The notes: generated from the letters alone by a model not told the origin. Counted from the first letter of the stretch, positions 8,748 to 17,605 are shown. The stretch: DNA of 64,000 bases from Prolixibacteraceae bacterium (GCA_025355875.1 JANXYV010000186.1:32301-96300); one strand, 5' to 3'. Numbers and translations are program-made.

Positions 8748-9656
8748 CTACCTGGTTAAATTCTGAAATACATTTTCAAGGCTTTGTTGCTGTTCTTTTA
8801 ATGAAAGCAATACCAACTGATTATCAACGGCAAAGTGGAAGAGAGCTGGCCGTATATCGCTCCTGCCATCCGACTCGGCGATGAATGTTGTTGCGTTAAT
8901 GGGTTGAACTTTCCGGAGGCCATGAATTTTCCGGAGTTCCTCTAAATTGGGTGATTTATCGAACTCGACCAGTACAGCCTGTTTCTGTACAAATTGTCCG
9001 CCTTTAATTTGATTAATTGATCCGTCTGCTACAAGAATACCCTTATTTACAATGATCACCCGGCTACAAATGGCCTCAACTTCCTGCATGATGTGGGTGG
9101 AAAGCATGACTGTTTTGTTTGTGCTGATGGTACGGATCAATTGCCTGATTTCCTCCAGCTGATTGGGATCCAATCCGGTGGTTGGCTCATCCAGGATCAG
9201 TACTGCCGGGTCATGGATCAATGCCTGGGCCAATCCAACCCGCTGCCGGAATCCTTTCGAAAGTGCCTTGATCTTTTTATGCTGCTCATCTTTTAGTCCG
9301 GTAAGTTCAACCATCTTCAGAACCTGTTCCTTTTTATTTTGAAGCCGGTAAAATCCGGCTACCATTTCAAGATATTCTCTTACATAGAGATCCGTATACA
9401 GCGGATTGTTTTCAGGCAAATACCCGATTTGGGCCCGAATGGCGACATTTTTTGTTTCAACCAGCTCGCCATTGATTGAAACCGATCCAGCGTCAGAAGC
9501 CAAATAACCGGTAATGATTTTCATCAGTGTTGTTTTTCCTGCTCCGTTTGGTCCCAAAAAGCCTACCAATTCACCGGTCCCGATTTCGAACGATACCTGA
9601 TCCAGTGCTTTTTGGGTTCCGTAAAGTTTGCTTACTTGCGTTACGCTGATGGCCAT
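8748..9656 (-). CDS. gldA: ABC transporter ATP-binding protein, GldA type
   Basis: 302 residues from ATG 9656 (MAISVTQVSKLYG); an upstream TTG is less likely. Walker A GPNGAGKTT, ABC signature LSKGFRQR, Walker B VLILDEPTTGLDP and the switch histidine (STH) are all intact. The order and the C-terminal extension with VLVEFD match GldA, the ATPase of the gliding-motility ABC complex GldAFG. The partner permeases gldF/gldG are not adjacent, so the symbol is a similarity-level call; other ABC-2 type exporters share this ATPase form. It is divergent from ispG across a 91-bp promoter region. Confidence 0.8.
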   Translation of the reverse strand: MAISVTQVSKLYGTQKALDQVSFEIGTGELVGFLGPNGAGKTTLMKIITGYLASDAGSVSINGELVETKNVAIRAQIGYLPENNPLYTDLYVREYLEMVAGFYRLQNKKEQVLKMVELTGLKDEQHKKIKALSKGFRQRVGLAQALIHDPAVLILDEPTTGLDPNQLEEIRQLIRTISTNKTVMLSTHIMQEVEAICSRVIIVNKGILVADGSINQIKGGQFVQKQAVLVEFDKSPNLEELRKIHGLRKVQPINATTFIAESDGRSDIRPALFHFAVDNQLVLLSLKEQQQSLENVFQNLTR

Positions 9657-9697
9657 TCTTCCTGAATTAAAGTTTCTCAAAAGTAAGGAAATCTGCT

Positions 9698-9727
9698 TTT
9701 GTTTTTATTAACTTTAAATTAACTTTG
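9698..9727 (+). promoter_or_regulatory. ispG promoter (TTTG-N18-TAACTTTG)
   Basis: TTTG at 9698-9701 and TAACTTTG at 9720-9727 separated by 18 bp, a close match to the Bacteroidota housekeeping promoter. The predicted start lies about 10-14 nt before the ispG ATG. Confidence 0.75.
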
Positions 9728-9747
9728 CCCGCCACGAATTTTGAGAA

Positions 9748-11607
9748 ATGAAGGACCAGAATTTTAACTACATAGAAGATTTAACGAAATATCAGCGGCA
9801 GAGAACATCGCTTGTCAAGATATTGGGATTATCCCTGGGTGATGGTAATCCAATCCGGATTCAATCGATGACCGACACCGACACGAGTGATACTGAGGCT
9901 ACCGTTGAGCAGATCATCCGGATCATCAAGTGCGGTGCCGATCTGGTTCGCGTCACAGTCCGGGGGGTTTCAGATGCCGAAAACCTGAAGAATATCAAGA
10001 GAGAACTGGTAGCCCGGGGATATGAAAATCCATTGGTTGCCGACATCCATTTTAATCCCCATCTGGGCGAAATTGCTGCACAATACGTTTCAAAAATCCG
10101 GATCAATCCGGGGAATTTCTATGATAAAAGAGCCAAATTTGAGCATCATCTCTACACTGACGAAGAATATAAAGCTGAACTTCATAAAATTGAAGAGCAG
10201 TTTGTCCCATTTCTTCAATTCCTGAAAGACACCAACACCGCACTCCGGATTGGAGCCAATCAGGGATCATTGTCAGACCGGATCATGAGCAGATACGGAG
10301 ATACACCAGCCGGAATTGTTGAGTCAGTGATGGAATTTTTGCGGATATGTCAAAAGCAGGAATTTCATAATGTGGTCATTTCCATCAAATCGAGCAATAC
10401 CCGGACCATGGTTTATACGGTTCGCCTGCTGAATTTTAAGATGAGGCTCGAAGAAATGAATTATCCGCTTCACCTTGGAGTGACCGAAGCCGGTGAAGGC
10501 GAAGCCGGACGCATCAAATCTGCGGTGGGCATTGGTGCTCTTTTAGCCGATGGTATTGGCGATACCATCCGAGTTTCGTTGACTGAAGCTCCTGAAAATG
10601 AAATATCGGTAGCCCGAAAACTGATTAACCATATCGAAACATATAAAGGTCACAAGCCGATAAAAGCTCCACTATTTGCGCAAATCAATCCTTTCGAATA
10701 CGAAAGACGTTCAGTCAGACCGGTATTGCGGATGGGTGATCAGTTTTTGCCTGTGGTGATGGCCGACCTTCGCGGACGGACGCTGGCCGAAATTCTTCCC
10801 TTGCGCGGCAAACAAATTCCTGAATACTTTTTCAACAATACCGAAGTGCTCGATCTGGATGGAAATTCCTATCCGGTACTGACACTGGAAGAATATTTAT
10901 TTGGAGGTTCGCATTGGGGCCAAACCAAGTTTATCAGGACCAATAAAGAAGAGTTTGATCATTTCATGAGCGATAATCCTGAAATCATCACCAAGCTCAA
11001 GCAAACGCGCAAGACCGTTCTGATTCTGGAGAGCTTTAATAAAAACCCGTTTGCAGAACTTCGTGCCTTTTTCATTACACTCGAATCTCACATCTGGAAA
11101 GTTCCGGTCATTATTTTCCGGAAATATAACGAACGCTACCTGGAAAACCTTCAGATAAAAGCAGCTGCTGATTTAGGTGGTTTGCTCATAGATGGTTATG
11201 GCGATGGTATTTGCATCACCAACGAACTTGATCAAACTACCTTCACCGACCTGAAGGACCTTAGTTTTTCTATCCTTCAGGCCAGCCGGATGAGGGTGAC
11301 CAAAACTGAATTCATTTCGTGTCCGGGTTGTGGCCGCACTTTATTTGATCTTCACGAAACGACGATCAGGATTAAGGCACATTTTAATCATCTCGATCAT
11401 CTGAAAATTGGCGTGATGGGCTGCGTGGTAAACGGACCGGGTGAAATGGGTGACGTGGATTACGGCTTCGTAGGTGCCGGCCCCGGAAATGTGAACCTGT
11501 ATAAACAGCAGAAACTGGTAAAAAAACACATTCCATTCGAGCAGGCGGTTGAAGAACTGGAAGCCATTATCCGCGAAAACGGAGACTGGAAAGACCGCGA
11601 AGCCTAG
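9748..11607 (+). CDS. ispG: 4-hydroxy-3-methylbut-2-enyl diphosphate synthase (long form)
   Basis: Penultimate step of the MEP isoprenoid pathway: reductive ring-opening of MEcPP to HMBPP with a [4Fe-4S] cluster. At 619 residues it is the long, three-domain form found in Bacteroidota, Chlamydiae and plants, with an insert between TIM barrel and cluster domain. N-terminal TIM barrel: VKILGLSLGDGNPIRIQSMT and VADIHFNPHLG. The C-terminal cluster cysteines are in ISCPGCGRT and VMGCVVNGPGE. The ATG at 9748 agrees with the promoter spacing. It is followed by a convergent ATPase gene 28 bp away. Confidence 0.96.
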   Translation: MKDQNFNYIEDLTKYQRQRTSLVKILGLSLGDGNPIRIQSMTDTDTSDTEATVEQIIRIIKCGADLVRVTVRGVSDAENLKNIKRELVARGYENPLVADIHFNPHLGEIAAQYVSKIRINPGNFYDKRAKFEHHLYTDEEYKAELHKIEEQFVPFLQFLKDTNTALRIGANQGSLSDRIMSRYGDTPAGIVESVMEFLRICQKQEFHNVVISIKSSNTRTMVYTVRLLNFKMRLEEMNYPLHLGVTEAGEGEAGRIKSAVGIGALLADGIGDTIRVSLTEAPENEISVARKLINHIETYKGHKPIKAPLFAQINPFEYERRSVRPVLRMGDQFLPVVMADLRGRTLAEILPLRGKQIPEYFFNNTEVLDLDGNSYPVLTLEEYLFGGSHWGQTKFIRTNKEEFDHFMSDNPEIITKLKQTRKTVLILESFNKNPFAELRAFFITLESHIWKVPVIIFRKYNERYLENLQIKAAADLGGLLIDGYGDGICITNELDQTTFTDLKDLSFSILQASRMRVTKTEFISCPGCGRTLFDLHETTIRIKAHFNHLDHLKIGVMGCVVNGPGEMGDVDYGFVGAGPGNVNLYKQQKLVKKHIPFEQAVEELEAIIRENGDWKDREA

Positions 11608-11635
11608 AAAAAGTTGGCAGTCTCAGGTTTCAGTC

Positions 11636-12949
11636 TCAGTTTTCTTTGATCAAGGTTGAAATTGCATAAAGTGGAACTATTTCGATGTTTCCTTCTCTTC
11701 CAAAATTTTCGAGTGACGATCGGATTCCACGCTTCAGGTTCTTTTCCTTCATAAACAATCGCATACTTTGCATCTTTCCGCTGTAACCCGATTTGATTTC
11801 AACCGGCACAATTTCAGAACCCTGCCTGATCACATAATCAACCTCAGCATTGCTGCTCCTTTCCATACGGTGCCAATAGAACAACTGCGGCTTATCGGTA
11901 ATTGATGCTGCCTTAATAAATTCAAGACCAGCATAAATTTCAGCCAAAGCGCCTTTATTAACAACATCCATTTCTTCGACAACCAGATATTCTCGGACAT
12001 TCAGACCCATAATATGTTGGAAAATCCCTGTATCGTATAATAAGACCTTAAATTTCTTTGAATCAATTTGGGCTGCAAGCGGAAATCCATTGGCCGAAGT
12101 ATGATAAACCGGAAAGGCTAATCCAGCCATGATGAGGAGGTCAAGAGCTTCCTTAATTTGTGGATGACTTGCTTTGGCAACCACGTTGGCATAGACAAAC
12201 TTGGCTCCGGCTTGTTCAACAATGCTGGCAAAAACCTCACGGATTCTGCTTTCTGGCACACGTCGGTGGTACTTTGAGAAATCATCACGAATAGACAGCG
12301 ACAAATCAGCCAAAACATTTAGTCCATCAAGGACACTCTTGTTTTCAACGATACGGTTAACGACTTCAGGCATTCCACCAGTCAATTGGAAATTCCGGTA
12401 ATAATTGGTCAGCATCTCATGGAAGACAGGATTCATCGGATTATCCGGTGATGCCTGATTGATCAGTTCTATCAGTTGATCCCTCTGGTGAGCCAACAGA
12501 AATTCCTGAAACGACATCGGGTACATAAACATCGATCGAATCCGGCCAACTCCAAATGAAGGAAGTTTAGTCAATGCAAATTCAAGAAGCGATCCGGCTG
12601 CAACCACATGCAGCTCAGGCTTGTTCTCATAAAAAAACCGAAGCGACGAGATGGCTTTCGGACATGCCTGAATTTCGTCGAAAAACAGCAGGGTTTCATT
12701 TTCTCGGATTGGCTTCCCGTAAAAAGCTGATAATTCCTGACAAATGCGGTTTGGATCCAGATTTTGATTGAAGAAACCGGCAACGTCGGTATCCGTTTCA
12801 AAATTTACTTCAACAAAATTCTGGAAGGTTTTTCCAAGCTCACGAACCACGAAAGTCTTTCCAACTTGCCGGGCTCCACGCAATAAAAGTACCTTTCTGC
12901 TGGAAGATTCTTTCCATTCAAGCAAATGATTGAATATATTTCGCTTCAC
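11636..12949 (-). CDS. AAA+ ATPase with DUF4143 domain
   Basis: 437 residues. The N-terminal ATPase (AAA_14 type) has Walker A LLRGARQVGKTFVVRE (residues 22-37) and Walker B ETLLFFDEIQACPKA. The C-terminal half carries the DUF4143 region (YDTGIFQHIMGL, VVNKGALAEIYAGLEF) with a PD-(D/E)XK-like core (NAEVDYVIRQGSEIVPVEIKSG), which is intact by eye. Such proteins are abundant, often multi-copy, and of unresolved role, possibly mobile or regulatory. The start is GTG at 12949 (MKRNIFNHLLEWKESS). An upstream region with three 33-bp-spaced repeats overlaps its promoter. Confidence 0.9.
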   Translation of the reverse strand: MKRNIFNHLLEWKESSSRKVLLLRGARQVGKTFVVRELGKTFQNFVEVNFETDTDVAGFFNQNLDPNRICQELSAFYGKPIRENETLLFFDEIQACPKAISSLRFFYENKPELHVVAAGSLLEFALTKLPSFGVGRIRSMFMYPMSFQEFLLAHQRDQLIELINQASPDNPMNPVFHEMLTNYYRNFQLTGGMPEVVNRIVENKSVLDGLNVLADLSLSIRDDFSKYHRRVPESRIREVFASIVEQAGAKFVYANVVAKASHPQIKEALDLLIMAGLAFPVYHTSANGFPLAAQIDSKKFKVLLYDTGIFQHIMGLNVREYLVVEEMDVVNKGALAEIYAGLEFIKAASITDKPQLFYWHRMERSSNAEVDYVIRQGSEIVPVEIKSGYSGKMQSMRLFMKEKNLKRGIRSSLENFGREGNIEIVPLYAISTLIKEN

Positions 12950-12984
12950 TATTCTGATATTTAATTGATTAAAGATGATTCCTC

Positions 12985-13068
12985 AAAAAAACAAGGCAAA
13001 TATACGCACAAAACACCAAAAAGTCAAGGCAAGTTTGATCTAAGTTTCACAAAAAGTCAAGGCAAGTT
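12985..13068. repeat. Three direct repeats with 33-bp period over the ATPase promoter
   Basis: An 18-bp unit AAAAAGTCAAGGCAAGTT is present exactly at 13018-13035 and 13051-13068. A diverged copy sits at about 12985-13002, giving CAAGGCAA cores at 12992, 13025 and 13058. The spacing is exactly 33 bp, three helical turns. The rest of the 295-bp gap (13069-13244) is AT-rich with nothing recognisable. Confidence 0.75.
12997..13028 (-). promoter_or_regulatory. Promoter of the DUF4143 ATPase, inside the repeats
   Basis: On the minus strand a -7 box TATATTTG (12997-13004) and a -33-like CTTG (13025-13028) are 20 bp apart. Both boxes fall inside repeat units, so whatever binds the repeats would cover the promoter. 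The implied leader is about 40 nt to the GTG at 12949. Confidence 0.55.
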
Positions 13069-13244
13069 AGTCATCTATGTTCAATAGTGTATTATGAAAC
13101 GAACATGTTGGCGTCAACACAAACACCAATGATAATAATTTTCAACAACATGTGAGTTCCATCAGACAATTAAAAAACAAATTATTTACTGATGAAAATC
13201 TCTTTTTTGCTTTTAGAATGACTAGTAATAAATGATTTCTTCCA

Positions 13245-13874
13245 CTATAAAAATTCGCTGAAAATCTCTTCTACTCTTCGTCCGGGTTCGAGCCAGAATC
13301 CTTTTAATCCGGAGGTGAAGGCGGCTTCCACGTTCGGTAGCGAATCGTCAATAAACAATGAATCTTTAGGATGAATTCCTGAAAGCCGGATAATTTCCTG
13401 ATATGATTCGGGAGTGGGTTTCCGGCATCCAATTTCGTTGGAATAGAAATCTTTTTTGAAGAGTGTTGAAACTTCGAATCCATGCTGTTTCCTGAAATTG
13501 GAGTGGAACTTTGCAACATGGATGGCATTGGTATTGCTGAAAAGATAGACTTTGAATTCTTTCCGTAAATTTTTTACCAGTTCTACCCGGATTGCTGGAA
13601 AGTCGAGCAACATGGCGGTCCATGCTTCATCAATCTGACTGTCTGTTGCCTTTGAAGAAAGCAATTCGCGCACTCCTTCCCGAAATTCCGACGGCGAAAC
13701 CTGACCCTGTTCCATCTTATAAAAAATGTCATGATCGTAGGACAGGCCGCGGTCTCCAACCAGTTTTTCCATTCCCAATTTTCCAAAAGCGTCGATGGTT
13801 CGTTGTGGATCGATGTTCAGTAAAACGCCGCCCAGATCAAAAATGATATTTTTTATTCCCTTCAGGATTTCCAT
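13245..13874 (-). CDS. HAD-superfamily phosphatase
   Basis: Haloacid dehalogenase-like hydrolase, about 209 residues from ATG 13874 (a GTG seven codons upstream is the alternative). Motif I is IIFDLGGVLLNID, where the second acidic residue of DxD is replaced by G, as in the YihX/epoxide-hydrolase-N-like group of HAD proteins. Motif II is VYLFSNTNAIH, motif III lies near GCRKPTPESY, motif IV is SLFIDDSLPNVEAA. Likely a small sugar-phosphate or mononucleotide phosphatase in the cytoplasm; substrate not predictable. It is divergent from mtnA, but no evidence ties it to methionine salvage. Confidence 0.85.
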   Translation of the reverse strand: MEILKGIKNIIFDLGGVLLNIDPQRTIDAFGKLGMEKLVGDRGLSYDHDIFYKMEQGQVSPSEFREGVRELLSSKATDSQIDEAWTAMLLDFPAIRVELVKNLRKEFKVYLFSNTNAIHVAKFHSNFRKQHGFEVSTLFKKDFYSNEIGCRKPTPESYQEIIRLSGIHPKDSLFIDDSLPNVEAAFTSGLKGFWLEPGRRVEEIFSEFL

Positions 13875-13964
13875 GGTTTCTGATTTTGAGTTCACAAAAA
13901 TCAGAAAAAAAGCGGAAAATCAAAGGAATTGAATGGTTCTGATCCGATCAATTCTTCTGATCCT

Positions 13965-13972
13965 TATCTTTG
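13965..13972 (+). promoter_or_regulatory. mtnA promoter -7 box
   Basis: TATCTTTG fits TAnnTTTG and lies 23 bp before the ATG at 13996. No good -33 element is seen. The box decides the start: the upstream in-frame ATG at 13933 precedes it and cannot be on this transcript. Confidence 0.5.
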
Positions 13973-13995
13973 AGCTTGAAATTAATTCATCAAGC

Positions 13996-15096
13996 ATGGG
14001 AAATCCGCAAACAATCTGGTACAATGCAGAAAAGAAGTTGGTCGAAACTATGGATCAAAGGTATCTTCCGTTTCAAAACCGGATAGTCGGAATTGCCACC
14101 CTGGATGAGGCCAGAACGGCTATCACTGATATGATTGTGCGCGGTGCGCCGCTTATCGGTGTCACAGCGGCTTATGGAATGTACCTGGCAGCGCGGGATT
14201 TCTACGGAACAAATTTTTCGGTGGAAATGAAGGAAGCCGCCGATCGGCTGAAATCTTCGCGGCCAACAGCCGTCAACCTTGCCTTCGCGGTTGATGAAGC
14301 TTTTTCTGTGATTTCGGAAGAACATTCGGTTGCCGAAAATGCCGGGCGTCTGTTTGAATATGCCGAAATGCTGAAGGATCGCGAAATTGACTTCAGTAAA
14401 AACATTGGCCATTTTGGCCTTGAATTGATCAAAGAGATCAGCATAAAAAAAAATGGCGAACCGGTTCAAATCCTTACCCACTGCAATGCCGGTCGGCTGG
14501 CAACCGTCGAACTCGGAACGGCAACTGCGCCAATGTATCTGGCTCATGAGGCGAAAATCCCAATTCACGTTTGGGTCGACGAAACTCGCCCCCGAAACCA
14601 GGGAGCACGGCTCACTGCATGGGAACTGGGAGAAGCCGGAATTCCGCACACCGTAATTCCCGATAATACCGGCGGACATCTGATGCAGCATGGAATGGTG
14701 GATTTGGTGATTGTGGGTAGCGACCGTACCACGCTGAATGGCGATGTGGCCAACAAAATAGGAACTTACCTGAAAGCCCTGGCAGCTGCTGATAACCGAA
14801 TTCCGTTTTATGTGGCGCTTCCGTCCACCAGCATTGATTGGGATTTGAATGACGGAGTTACAGAAATTCCGATCGAACAACGGGATGGACGCGAGGTTTC
14901 GGTGATGGAAGGCCTGCATGACAATCAAATTCATGAATTCCGGATGATTCCGGAGAAAACCCGGGTGGCCAATTACGGATTCGATGTTACACCTGCGCGG
15001 CTGGTTACCGGTTTGATTACCGAAAGGGGAATCTGCAAGTCAAGCAGGGAAGGTATTTTGAAATTATTTCCGGAAAAGAAAACGATCGATGACTGA
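13996..15096 (+). CDS. mtnA: S-methyl-5-thioribose-1-phosphate isomerase
   Basis: Converts 5-methylthioribose-1-phosphate to methylthioribulose-1-phosphate in 5'-methylthioadenosine salvage. 366 residues from MGNPQTIWYN. Recognised by DMIVRGAPLIGVTAAYG, the cysteine motif LTHCNAGRLAT, WVDETRPRNQGARLTAWEL and the aspartate motif VIVGSDRTTLNGDVANKIGTY. These match MtnA rather than eIF2B-alpha-like paralogues. It overlaps the downstream class II aldolase gene by 8 nt (ATGACTGA) and forms an operon with it and mtnP. Confidence 0.95.
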   Translation: MGNPQTIWYNAEKKLVETMDQRYLPFQNRIVGIATLDEARTAITDMIVRGAPLIGVTAAYGMYLAARDFYGTNFSVEMKEAADRLKSSRPTAVNLAFAVDEAFSVISEEHSVAENAGRLFEYAEMLKDREIDFSKNIGHFGLELIKEISIKKNGEPVQILTHCNAGRLATVELGTATAPMYLAHEAKIPIHVWVDETRPRNQGARLTAWELGEAGIPHTVIPDNTGGHLMQHGMVDLVIVGSDRTTLNGDVANKIGTYLKALAAADNRIPFYVALPSTSIDWDLNDGVTEIPIEQRDGREVSVMEGLHDNQIHEFRMIPEKTRVANYGFDVTPARLVTGLITERGICKSSREGILKLFPEKKTIDD

Positions 15097-15691
15097 AGGA
15101 TATATCAAATTTAACTGTACTTGGAAGCAGGAACCAATCCTGATTTCTGAAGAAATTTTGTTGTCGCTTGATCGATCCCGGTCTCATCTGTACGAATTGG
15201 GTCTGATTGGAATGTATCCCGACGGCATTGGGTTTGGAAACATTTCGATGCGGATGGAATCTGGTACGTTTCTGATCACAGGCAGCGCCACCGGTCAATT
15301 TACGCATCTGAAGCCCTCGCATTATGCCATCGTTTCAGGATATGATTTTGTGACGAATTCGATTTCCTGCACCGGACAAACCAAAGCTTCCGCCGAAAGT
15401 CTGACCCATGCAGCTGTTTACGAAGCGCTTTCTGAAGTTGGCGCAGTGGTCCATGTTCATTGCCTTTGGCTCTGGGATAAGCTGCTGAACAAATATCCAA
15501 TTACTTCCGGAGAAATTGAATACGGAACTCCTGAAATGGCTCTAGCAGTGAGGCAGTTGGCAACTGAATCTAAGGAATCAAAAATCCTGGTAATGGGCGG
15601 GCACCGGGAAGGAATTCTTGCCTTTGGCAAAAACCTGAATGAAGCGACCGATCATATTATGAACCTTTTTAACCGATTAAAACATGACTAA
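15089..15691 (+). CDS. Class II aldolase, candidate methylthioribulose-1-phosphate aldolase
   Basis: 200-residue class II aldolase/adducin-family protein. GFGNISMR (about residues 48-55), SLTHAAVYEAL, the zinc-binding VHVHC pair (about 121-125) and a third likely ligand in MGGHREGILAFG are present, so the metal site looks intact. It is bracketed by mtnA and mtnP with 8-nt overlaps on both sides. Within this family two enzymes fit the context: MtnB, the methylthioribulose-1-phosphate dehydratase, and the aldolase of the DHAP shunt that yields DHAP and methylthioacetaldehyde. No mtnC, mtnD or mtnW is nearby, which favours the aldolase, but they could lie elsewhere in the genome. Confidence 0.75.
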   Translation: MTEGYIKFNCTWKQEPILISEEILLSLDRSRSHLYELGLIGMYPDGIGFGNISMRMESGTFLITGSATGQFTHLKPSHYAIVSGYDFVTNSISCTGQTKASAESLTHAAVYEALSEVGAVVHVHCLWLWDKLLNKYPITSGEIEYGTPEMALAVRQLATESKESKILVMGGHREGILAFGKNLNEATDHIMNLFNRLKHD

Positions 15692-16430
15692 AATTGCCAT
15701 CATCGGTGGTTCGGGGCTCGAGAACCCGGCTATTTTGAAAAATGCTGCCGAATTGAAAATAGATACTCCTTTTGGACCAACTACTTCCGATTTCAAGTGC
15801 GGAGAAATCAACGGACGTGAAGTGGCAATTCTTTCGCGTCATGGCCGCCAGCATACCATTCCGCCATCGCAGGTTAATAACCGGGCAAACCTCTGGGCCA
15901 TCCGCGAAATTGGTTGCACCCATATTCTGGCCACCACGGCCTGCGGAAGTTTGCGACAGGAAATCGGTCGAGGCGATTTTGTGGTGCTTGATCAGTTTAT
16001 CGATTTCACCCGGCATAGGCCGGTCACTTTTTTTGAAGCTTTCGACCCGGGGGAAATGAAGCATACCCCGATGGCAGATCCGTTTGATGGTTTTTTGCGC
16101 TCAAAGCTCATCGAAACTGCCCGGGAAATAAATATAAAGTTTTTCGAAACCGGAACTGTGGTGACCATTGAAGGACCACGGTTTTCAACCCGGGCCGAAT
16201 CGAATATGTTCCGGTTATGGGGCGCCGATGTCATCAATATGTCTACCGCTCCGGAAGCCATTCTGGCCAATGAATTGGGAATTCCATACGCGGCCATAGC
16301 CATGAGCACCGATTACGATTGCTGGAAAACCGACGAAGCTCCGGTAACCTGGGGCGATGTCTTAAAAGTATTTAATGAAAATGTCCACCGTGTTCTTGAA
16401 TTGTTGATTTGTACAATTGGGAAGATATAG
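15684..16430 (+). CDS. mtnP: S-methyl-5'-thioadenosine phosphorylase
   Basis: Phosphorolysis of 5'-methylthioadenosine to adenine and methylthioribose-1-phosphate, the substrate of MtnA. 248 residues of the PNP/UDP phosphorylase superfamily: IAIIGGSGLENP, SRHGRQHTIPPSQVNNRAN, TTACGSLR, IEGPRFSTRAES, and the base-binding INMSTAPEAILANE followed by STDYDCWK. The aspartates of STDYDCW indicate 6-aminopurine specificity, as in MTA phosphorylase. Translationally coupled to the aldolase (ATGACTAA overlap). Last gene of the operon; 16431-16610 after it has no supported gene. Confidence 0.93.
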   Translation: MTKIAIIGGSGLENPAILKNAAELKIDTPFGPTTSDFKCGEINGREVAILSRHGRQHTIPPSQVNNRANLWAIREIGCTHILATTACGSLRQEIGRGDFVVLDQFIDFTRHRPVTFFEAFDPGEMKHTPMADPFDGFLRSKLIETAREINIKFFETGTVVTIEGPRFSTRAESNMFRLWGADVINMSTAPEAILANELGIPYAAIAMSTDYDCWKTDEAPVTWGDVLKVFNENVHRVLELLICTIGKI

Positions 16431-16610
16431 GCTGAAGAATGGAAATCAGTTTTAACTTTTTTTAGAATTGCACTTGAAAATTTTGGATTGTTCTGGCATA
16501 GCTTTTGTAAAAATCAGACGATATGCTGTCTCAAAGCCAAGAACAATTCGGTGGACCGGTGAGAAATGGATGAAAGAGTTTTAGGGTTGAACCGGTCGCA
16601 TCGATCAATG

Positions 16611-16646
16611 AAAAGGCCATTTCGGAATTTCCGGAGTGGCTTTTTT
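16611..16646 (+). terminator. Terminator on the plus strand, distal to mtnP
   Basis: Stem AAGGCCATTTCGG / CCGGAGTGGCTT with several G-U pairs around loop AATTT, followed by TTTTTT. It sits about 180 nt past the mtnP stop, leaving an unexplained transcribed stretch. Confidence 0.7.
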
Positions 16647-16661
16647 ATCGGATAGTGCCAA

Positions 16662-16685
16662 TAAAAAAGCTCCTTTCGGAGCTCC
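16662..16685 (-). terminator. Terminator of the SPOR-domain gene
   Basis: AGCTCC (16668-16673) pairs with GGAGCT (16678-16683) around a 4-nt loop. The minus strand then runs into TTTTTT. It lies directly after the SPOR gene stop. Confidence 0.8.
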
Positions 16686-16690
16686 ATATT

Positions 16691-17605
16691 TTATTGGTTA
16701 ATGTGAATCCAAACACCCGACTGAGGATGTTCAGCTCTCATTACATTCAGTTCCTTCTGAGCTTCTTCCAGGGTAGGGAAGCCTTTCATGGCAATCCGGT
16801 GTAAACCATTGAAAATCCCGAGATCCCTTCCTGAGTATCCTTGCTGATTCAATTGCTGAATAAATTTGCTGGCATTTTCATCGCTTTTAAAACTTCCGCC
16901 GATAATGAAATACCGTAGTTCTTCCACCGCAGGTGTTGCAGTGCTTGCGGTAAATTCAGCTACACGTTGAACTTCGACGGTTGGTGCCGGTACCGGAGCC
17001 GATTGAGTCAATGCTTCCCACATTCCAAGATCAGATTTGGCCAGATATTCTTTATTGTTTTTCACCGGAATGAGAGCCAGTGCCAACAAGATGGGAACAG
17101 CTACAATCAGTTTTTTGAACTGGCGTTTTTCGAAGATAACGGGAACAGGTTCACGGTTTTCAATCTTGAAAGCTGGTTTTGGCATTTGCCGCTGGTAAAG
17201 CTTTTCGTAGGTGAAATTCTTCAGTCCGTAAGATTCGACCAATAGATTTTGTTTAACCTGTGGTTCGAACTGCAGGTTTTCTCTCGAATCGTAATGCAAA
17301 TAGCCTACTCCTTCGAAATACACATTCCGGTTTCGTTCCAGGTTCAAGAGGATTTCATCCACAAAATTGTCGAGCTTTTGCTTGGCTTCGAAATAGTTAA
17401 TTCCTTCGTTATCCGAGATGTAGTTGATCAGCAAACCATCGTTGGAAACCAATTTGTTGTTGAAAGCGATTTCTTTTGCAGGCGGAAAAAACTGATTGTT
17501 TTCGATCGTCGCCGGTTTGTAATTGGCTACAAATCCTCCAAATTCAGGAATGATCACACAATCGCTCAGCAATAGCAACTCCTTTATGTATTGATTTATC
17601 TCCAC
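16691..17605 (-). CDS. HU/CCDC81-like and SPOR domain protein
   Basis: About 304 residues. There is no ATG at the N-terminus; GTG at 17605 gives MEINQYIKELLLLSDCVIIPEFGGF, matching the usual start of the CCDC81-like prokaryotic HU domain, while a TTG 14 codons earlier looks like noise. Two HU-like domains (residues 1-60 and 60-140) precede one transmembrane segment (about 170-188, KLIVAVPILLALALIPV). A C-terminal SPOR domain follows (last 75 residues, RYFIIGGSFKSDENASKFIQ). SPOR domains bind glycan strands stripped of peptides at division septa. Bacteroidota use this architecture at the envelope; the exact role is unknown. Confidence 0.8.
   Translation of the reverse strand: MEINQYIKELLLLSDCVIIPEFGGFVANYKPATIENNQFFPPAKEIAFNNKLVSNDGLLINYISDNEGINYFEAKQKLDNFVDEILLNLERNRNVYFEGVGYLHYDSRENLQFEPQVKQNLLVESYGLKNFTYEKLYQRQMPKPAFKIENREPVPVIFEKRQFKKLIVAVPILLALALIPVKNNKEYLAKSDLGMWEALTQSAPVPAPTVEVQRVAEFTASTATPAVEELRYFIIGGSFKSDENASKFIQQLNQQGYSGRDLGIFNGLHRIAMKGFPTLEEAQKELNVMRAEHPQSGVWIHINQ

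Noticed and set aside
16521..16571. 16-codon ORF after mtnP (MLSQSQEQFGGPVRNG)
   Set aside because: No SD, no recognisable similarity and a length expected by chance.
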